Part shown: piece by piece, positions 58,152-64,000 of the stretch | Position numbering within the stretch: the first letter of the stretch is position 1 | Layout: each line of letters begins with the position of its first letter | Source: Lanius collurio | Taxonomy: Eukaryota; Chordata; Aves; Passeriformes; Laniidae | NCBI GenBank assembly: GCA_020086605.1 | Contig: JACBWW010000003.1 | Span: forward strand, 4,625,260 to 4,689,259 | Direction of reading: 5' to 3' | DNA: 64,000 nucleotides | The notes under the pieces: model-generated | Seen by the model: only the letters and a program-made list of their open reading frames with translations | Told to the model about the DNA's origin: nothing | Database searches by the model: none | Program-made: the position numbers and the translations under genes

Positions 58152-58655
58152 TGTCCTGGGTTGCAGTGTTACCATCCTCATGAGCTGTTGAAACCAAGTG
58201 GGCAGTGTTTCCAGGCCTCCTCCCCATCTTCCTGTTAATGACCCATCAGTGCCTTACCTCATGACTCATCATCCTGGTGGAGATGCTCCACCCAGAAAGA
58301 GGAACCAAACATTCCATCCTGCATATAAATCTGAGATTCTGAACACCACAGACACCTTTCCACTGGATTCCAGAGGACAGGAGCTACAAAGCCATCACTG
58401 GACCTTCCGAGGAAGGGTGGCTGCTTTCTACAGGATCACTGCTTCAACAGAACCACATCCACCACTTCAGGAGGACTGCAGCCACCATCTCATCGGACGG
58501 CTACCACCACCCTGACTAACAGGGTGTCAGGTTATTTCCTGACTGTCAGTTTGAATCGGTGTTTTTGATTTTTTTTTTCCTCTTTTCTTTAACTTCTCTA
58601 TTAAATTGTTATTCTGACTTGGTGCCTCTCACTGGTTTGTTTTCAAACTAGTACA
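58152..58655 (+). mobile_element. Solo ERV LTR inside an ANKS6 intron
   Basis: The element starts TGTCCTGGGTTGC and ends AAACTAGTACA, with the TG...CA termini of an LTR. It contains a TATA-like box (gcatataaat, about 58,322) and, near the end, a T-rich tract followed by ATTAAA and the tail gacttggtgcctctcactgg that I associate with bird LTRs. The flanks are cacag and cacat, a 4/5 match that could be an aged 5-bp target duplication. No retroviral coding sequence is adjacent, so it looks like a solo LTR. It is antisense to ANKS6. Confidence 0.75.
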
Positions 58656-59506
58656 CACATACAAGAGAAGTACCTGAGTACCAGCAAGGGGACATGCCAG
58701 CAGCCTTGCTCACCATTTTGTGCTGGCTGCTTCTATTCCAGCTGGGTGCCGGATAACTGCTGCTAAGTGAAACAGCTGCACCAGAAAAACTGATCTTTGC
58801 GCACTTCTATGGAATGTGTCACTACTATCAGTAAAGGTCCAAGAACTACTTCAGAAAAGTTTCACAAGGCAATGACAACTTCACCTCCTATTTTTCCTCT
58901 TTGTTGCACTTGCACAGTACAATGAGATCTCCTGACTAAAAACAAAAGCTGGAGCAGAATACCTGCATTTATCCAATGAATGCATTACCAGGCAGTCAAG
59001 TGAACCTTCACCTTGCTGAGGGCTCATCTGTAACAACGGAGAAGAGTTCACCTTCCTAAACTGAATAGCCTGTATTCAGACAGGGTTAAATATACGATAG
59101 ATATTGCATGTGAAATACTGGCCAGGCCAGTTTCTGGGGTCTGACTCCTAAGCATCTACTAATATTTATGAAGGAACTTTATAGGAAATGACAATTATTT
59201 TGGTTGAATTTCCAAAAACTCCATGAAAACTAAAGGCTGAATACAAGAACATAGGAATGGTTTTAAGACTGGAAAATAGGGCACGTGGAAGGGTGATTGT
59301 CTTGAAGTTTCACAACTTCATGTAGGCTTACAACCCTGACAGGAGGGGTGATAGTATCTTTCACAATACTGAAAAATATCAAAGGATGGAAGCTGAAATC
59401 TGCACCAAGGCTCCTGGGGACTGCCCGGAGCATTATGTTCCCAGTACTTACTAAGCATGCTTCAGGTTCCCAAACGCTCCACTCATTCTAAAGCCCAAAC
59501 ATTCCA

Positions 59507-60035
59507 GAATTACAGAATAAGCTGAGTTAGAAGGGATCCACAAGGATCATTAAATCCAACTCCTGGCCCTGCACAGTACCTTCCCCAAGAGTCACATCAT
59601 GTCCCTGAGTGCTTTGTTCCAACACTCCTTGAATTCTGTCAGGCTGGTACTGTGACCACTTCCCTGGGGAGCTCATTCCATTGCCCAAACACGTGCTGGG
59701 TGAAGAACCTTTTTCTAATATCCAACTTAAACCTTCCCAGATACAACTTCAGGCCATTCCCTCTGGTCCTGTCACTCGTCACCACAGAGAAAAGATCAGT
59801 GTCTGCCCCTTCTCTTCATCTTATGAAGAAGTTGTAGACTGCAATGAGGTCTCCCCTCCGTCTCCTCCAGGCTGAACAGGCCATGTGACCTCAGCCACTG
59901 CTCACACAGCTTCCCCTCAAGTCCCATCTTTGTTGCCCTCCTTTGGACATTCTCTAATAGTTGAATGTCTTTCTTATATTGTGGTGATCAAAATGTGATT
60001 CACATCTGCTCCAAAAGGCTGAGGGCAGTGCAAGT
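59507..60035 (-). mobile_element. CR1 LINE fragment
   Basis: On the plus strand this reads from the CR1 3' end inward: gaattacagaataagctgag, then ggaagg...ccaactcctggccctgcac, then the characteristic run on gtgaccacttccctggggag and ccaggctgaacaggcc. That is the standard avian CR1 3' region in reverse, so the element lies on the minus strand, the same sense as ANKS6. Its inner end lies about 145 bp from the splice donor of the exon at 60,181. The exact inner limit is approximate. Confidence 0.88.
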
Positions 60036-60180
60036 CATGAAAAACTGAGGTCACAAGTCTCTTAGTTTCTTATAAGACCTCTCTGTTTCTAGAGCCAGTA
60101 TCAAAAAGGGTTTTTTCTATTGGGATGTAAGTAAATTTGAACTGCTTTACTGCTAGACAGAAAGAGAGCACATATCTTAC

Positions 60181-60385
60181 CCATGGTATGTGGCCTGCAT
60201 TAGAGCTGTCCATCCATGAACATTATCCTGTTTATCAATATCAGCCTTTTTCTCAACAAGGAGCTGAACAAGGGGCAGCTGTCCAGTTACAGCCACAATC
60301 ATTAAAGGAGATGCACCATCAACATTGGTAATATTAACCTGACTTGGATCTTCATCAACAATCTCTTTAACCAGCTGAAAGTTTC
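60181..60385 (-). CDS. ANKS6: ANKS6 exon, ankyrin repeats
   Basis: This 205-nt exon has acceptor ctgtttttcag and donor GTAAGA. It begins with two and ends with two bases of split codons, so it joins the exon at 62,161 in frame. It encodes the start [17 protein letters not shown], then ankyrin-repeat cores [14 protein letters not shown] and [13 protein letters not shown], with [19 protein letters not shown] between them. These repeats form helix-turn-helix scaffold units for protein partners. The ankyrin TPLM position is SPLM here, within the usual variation. Confidence 0.96.
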
Positions 60386-62160
60386 CTGAAAAACAGTGAT
60401 AAAACGTAACCTATATGAGTAACAGAGAACTGCTTAGCCAGTGAATTACTATGTATTTTGACTTGCTGACACTGGTCTGCATTTAGTAGAACTAAAACAG
60501 AAAAAAATAAAGTACTAGAGCAACTGTAACATTGAAGTTAAGTATCTGTATTGATATTTCCTCTTTTAGTTAATTAGTATATCTTTCCAGCCTATATAAA
60601 ATTACAGTTAGGGTCAGGGTTATTTTCCTCATTATCTCTACCTTAAGGTGGAATCTCATTACATGAATTATGTTCTGAAACGAATGACTAAGAAAGGCTG
60701 TATGAACTGCAGTGCATCTTGCACATGAAGACACAAATATTTCTATTAAATTGCCATAAGATTATGTCATGCAAGGAAAATTGATGATGCTGAGGCACCA
60801 TGATTTGTACTTCAAAGATCCCTGTTCCATTTCCACAGGCTGAAATCACATAATCAACAATTTTAGAATCAAAGTAGGTGGGTACAAAGGCACTCTTAAG
60901 AGGTGGGAGAGGCCATCTCTTGCCTTAAGCAGGTAGAACAATGCCCTGTCTCACACTGACCCACGAGTTCCTCTTACAAAGATAGTTCATTGATTCTAAA
61001 AATCTTTACTGAAGGAATTCCACAACCTTCCAAGGAGTCAGTCTATTCCAGTGCTCAACTTTCTTAGATTTAGAATGATTTTTTTCTTCTGCTTCCAGTA
61101 TTTGAACTACACCTCCAATACAAAACTTCCCTATTCCTTGCTCAAGAGTAAATCATCATTAGTCATCTTTCCACAAAAGTTAATCTAATTTTCACATTTC
61201 CACATCAAGGAGCTGGTAGTCACTCAAGTTCATGTCTAGATTAGGAAAAGCAGTATGCAATGTGTTACTGAACATTACTTGAACAAGGTTGTGGGGTTTT
61301 TTCTAAATCTTGAAGTAGGACTGCTTTTAGAAAATTTATGAGGTAGTCAGGACTACCTTAAACAGAGAGCTTAAGCTCACCCACATCCTGTATTTTTTAA
61401 TGTCCTATGGCAGGCAAAAGCAAGGAAGAAGCTAAAGGAAAAAAAGATCTCTGGGACTGTGTGTACCACCACAGGAACATGGACAAGAACAAGCAAATCA
61501 TCAACTGCCATGCAAAGAGAAAAATTGTCACGTTTAAAAAAAACTTTCAGATGGCAAACTGCTGCATGGCAGCTGGAAAGTCAGCCAGAATTCCAGACAA
61601 ACCCCGCAGGCACTTGAATGTACTCATTGAAACACACCCACCAGCACCACTCAGCTAATTTCCTGGAACAGGAATGACAGAAAAGCACAGAACATCTTTT
61701 TGTATCTTCCAATTTGGTAAAAGACAGCAGGTGGCTTTTTTAACACAACCCCAGAGCACACTTTGTTAAACAGAAACCCTGGAACCTACAGAGACTCTAG
61801 AATTTATTTTGAATCCTGGACACTTCTTAACCTACTGAGCTACTTTTTTAACAGTGCTGCCATCCGTAGCCAAGTAAAAAAGTCCAAACCCAGTGGGCTG
61901 ACCAGTATTCATTTGGCCCCTCCCATGATAGTTCTTCTGACCCAGCACTGACATTTGGTAATCTCAAATATCCGAGGGGTACAAGAAGAGCACATGAACA
62001 CTCCAAAAATCTAACAGACCTGAGGCTTTCCCAGGAAGACATTTTGGTAGATCATATTTTAAGAGTGGGCACAGAAAAATCATGTTTCCCATGCTAGCAA
62101 ATAGACATGCTCTGAAGTTAGAAAAACTAGATAGGGTTGAAGAACCATGGCAGTACTTAC
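60386..62160 (-). other. ANKS6: ANKS6 intron
   Basis: This intron of about 1.8 kb is AT-rich. I see no coding exon or clear repeat in it. Confidence 0.6.
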
Positions 62161-62205
62161 CCAGTTTCAAAGCATTAAAGACATCAGGTTGCCTCTTTTC
62201 TGTAT
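62161..62205 (-). CDS. ANKS6: ANKS6 exon, linker before a mid-protein ankyrin repeat
   Basis: This is a 45-nt exon with acceptor tttctttcag and donor GTAAGTAC. It starts with two bases of a split codon and ends with one. It reads DTEKRQPDVFNALKLG, corresponding to the family block DEEKRRPDIFHALKMG. It is the most upstream ANKS6 exon I can find in the window. Confidence 0.93.
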
Positions 62206-64000
62206 CTGAAAGAAATATAAACATTTCTACCAGCAATCAAAAAAAAGGCAGTAATTTCTAGTAAATTTTTTTGTAGGAAAAACTATTAAAAACTTAAAGT
62301 CCTATAAAATATACATTTAGATACACATTTAATAAGAATAAAGAAAATATTGACAACTTCTTTATTACCTTTGGGAAGAATGACTCACCCGTACGGTTCT
62401 CTGTGCAAAGCTAGTAACTATAATAAGGCACCAGCACAGGCTTTTCAATTTCTATTCTCCATCAGGAAATTGTACTTTGCAACTCTTTTGTTTCCTGCCT
62501 GAAAGTCTAAAGAATCCACTAAAAGAACCACAGTACAGGTTCTGTGGTCTGGTAAAACCCTCAGTACAAGAGTGAACGCTCAGATAGTATGGGATCATTT
62601 TGAAAGGCAACTCAAAAGGAGTTTTACAAGCTGCTTCAGTTTTATTTCCTCTTGAGTATTTCCAGGTTAATTTGCAGGTCACAAAAATAATAGTGTCAAT
62701 TTAACTACACAGCTTGCTACTTTTGAATTAATAACCCTCATCTCCCAGATAACCATCCATAGTAAGAACTGTAATTATTACAAATGGTAATATTTTGACT
62801 GCAGAATGATTTTTTGACATGGCTTAACAGAGCTTTGAAACTTCTGATACTATATAAGATGAGAAAAAATAGTGATGTATTTTTCACCTTCCACTCAGGC
62901 CAGAAAAATGCCTCCACAATCCTCTATCTTCCAAATTGTTATGGACATGACACAATCAATGGGGTAACAAGATTTTATGGAAAACAAGGAGACACCGAGA
63001 GATTTCATGAGCCCAATTCTGTCATTTTTTTGAAATACAGAAAAGGTTCATGTTCACAGCTTGACTCCAAAGGAAGTCATCTTAATATGCTGAACAAAAC
63101 CAATGGCTGAAAAGCCCAAAATACTGCAAGAAACTCTTATTTTAAGACCAGGAAAGAGAGTGATGGGTCCTACATTTTCTCCTGATTCAGAAGCTTCTCT
63201 TATAGAAGGAACTGTGCGTATGAGGTAACCACTGGAAAACAGATTTCAAAAGACTACTTCAAAAGGATCAGGCTCCACACTTGCCATGTGAAAACCCTGG
63301 AAGGGAGGCAGCTTCAGGGAGCAGGAGACCATGAGAAGATGCCAAGAAGGAAAGACTGTCATCTGGGAAAGCCTACGTAAGGACAGGGACAGAAGGCAGG
63401 CAACACCCAAGCCATTCCAGGTAGTTCTGAATTTGCTACTGAGAACAGCCCTGAGAAGAGAGCTGTTTTCTCCTGGAAGGCAATTTGCCCTATATATGGC
63501 AATAGATCAGAAGAAAAGTTCCTTTTTTCCTGTCTTCCATATGACAGAAATGATCTTTTGTCTTTACAGGATATTCAAGACTCCAGCACCAGGAGAAGGC
63601 TGAAGTACAGTCAAAAACCAATGCAACTATTTTTGTGGAAGAGTTAACATTTTTCCTCCCCTCTCTGCCCAAATGAGTTAACTACCCTGCTGCTGATGGA
63701 AATTCCCCCTCAGCACAAGTGACAAACATTAACCTGCTTTAAAGCAAGTCCAGTATCCTCACTTAAATAGAGTCCTTCAATACTTTGTGTCGCATGACCA
63801 CAGAAGGTTTTGAAGGCTCATGAGGCCAACTCTGCCTGCACATACAACCTGTACATGTAAACACATGGGCACTAGTGAATTCCATGGATCTCTAATTCTG
63901 TCTACTGTAACCACCTGATGTCTGTTCCTCAAGAGAATGGTGATGAGCAAAATCTACAGTGAATCAGTTCTGCCTGGCAGTGTGGCTGTATGAAAGCTCT
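62206..64000 (-). other. ANKS6: ANKS6 intron, cut by the window edge
   Basis: I looked on the minus strand for the preceding ankyrin exon (expected to end near a DYLDPLTTVRPKT-like block in the family) and saw no such frame. The stretch is ordinary AT-rich intronic sequence with no recognisable repeat family. Confidence 0.6.

Larger units (their letters stand above)
56189..60180 (-). other. ANKS6: ANKS6 intron carrying a cluster of retroelements
   Basis: This intron is about 4.0 kb. Its right half is largely retroelement: two LTR-like segments and a CR1, listed separately. The part from 56,189 to 57,450 shows nothing I can name. Confidence 0.7.

Overview
This is animal nuclear DNA, almost certainly from a bird. 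It is AT-rich and intron-rich, carries many old CR1 LINE fragments with the avian 3'-end signature, and holds bird-style endogenous-retrovirus LTRs. The LTR types resemble those common in songbird-like genomes, but the species cannot be fixed from the window. There is no operon-like or prokaryotic organisation.

The one gene I can identify with confidence is ANKS6 (ankyrin repeat and SAM domain containing 6, SamCystin). It lies on the minus strand and fills the right half of the window, and its 5' part is beyond base 64,000. Thirteen coding exons with consensus splice sites and compatible phases run from 62,205 down to 34,358. They encode the last ankyrin repeats, the Ser/Pro-rich linker and the SAM domain, about 610 residues in all. 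If the gene has 15 coding exons as in human, these would be exons 3-15. ANKS6 acts in the inversin compartment of the primary cilium with INVS, NPHP3 and NEK8.

The most interesting observation is at the 3' end. The ancestral stop codon (TAG, 34,350-34,352) overlaps a textbook splice donor (GTAAGT). Using that donor joins, in the correct phase, to a 46-nt exon at 27,903-27,948 with an excellent acceptor and then to a terminal exon at 27,460-27,679 with a stop and a downstream AATAAA. This predicts an ANKS6 form with an extra C-terminal tail of about 88 residues. An old CR1 element sits just downstream of the ancestral stop.

The left part (1 to about 27,000) has no gene I can identify. It holds CR1 fragments (about 1.5, 13.1-14.9, 19.2-19.85 and 22.9-23.15 kb), a complete solo LTR with a perfect 5-bp target duplication (9,906-10,298), a possible further LTR near 8.5 kb, and an isolated CpG island at about 17.9-18.9 kb. 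The island contains a near-consensus CTCF site and a short ORF with a strong Kozak context. In human the gene downstream of ANKS6 is GABBR2, but I could not find its first coding exon here. A 304-bp open segment flanked by splice-like signals (24,981-25,284, minus strand) is the only other coding candidate there.

The ANKS6 introns hold more retroelements: an LTR and a CR1 in the 6.4-kb intron of the extended form, and two LTRs plus a CR1 between 57.5 and 60.05 kb.
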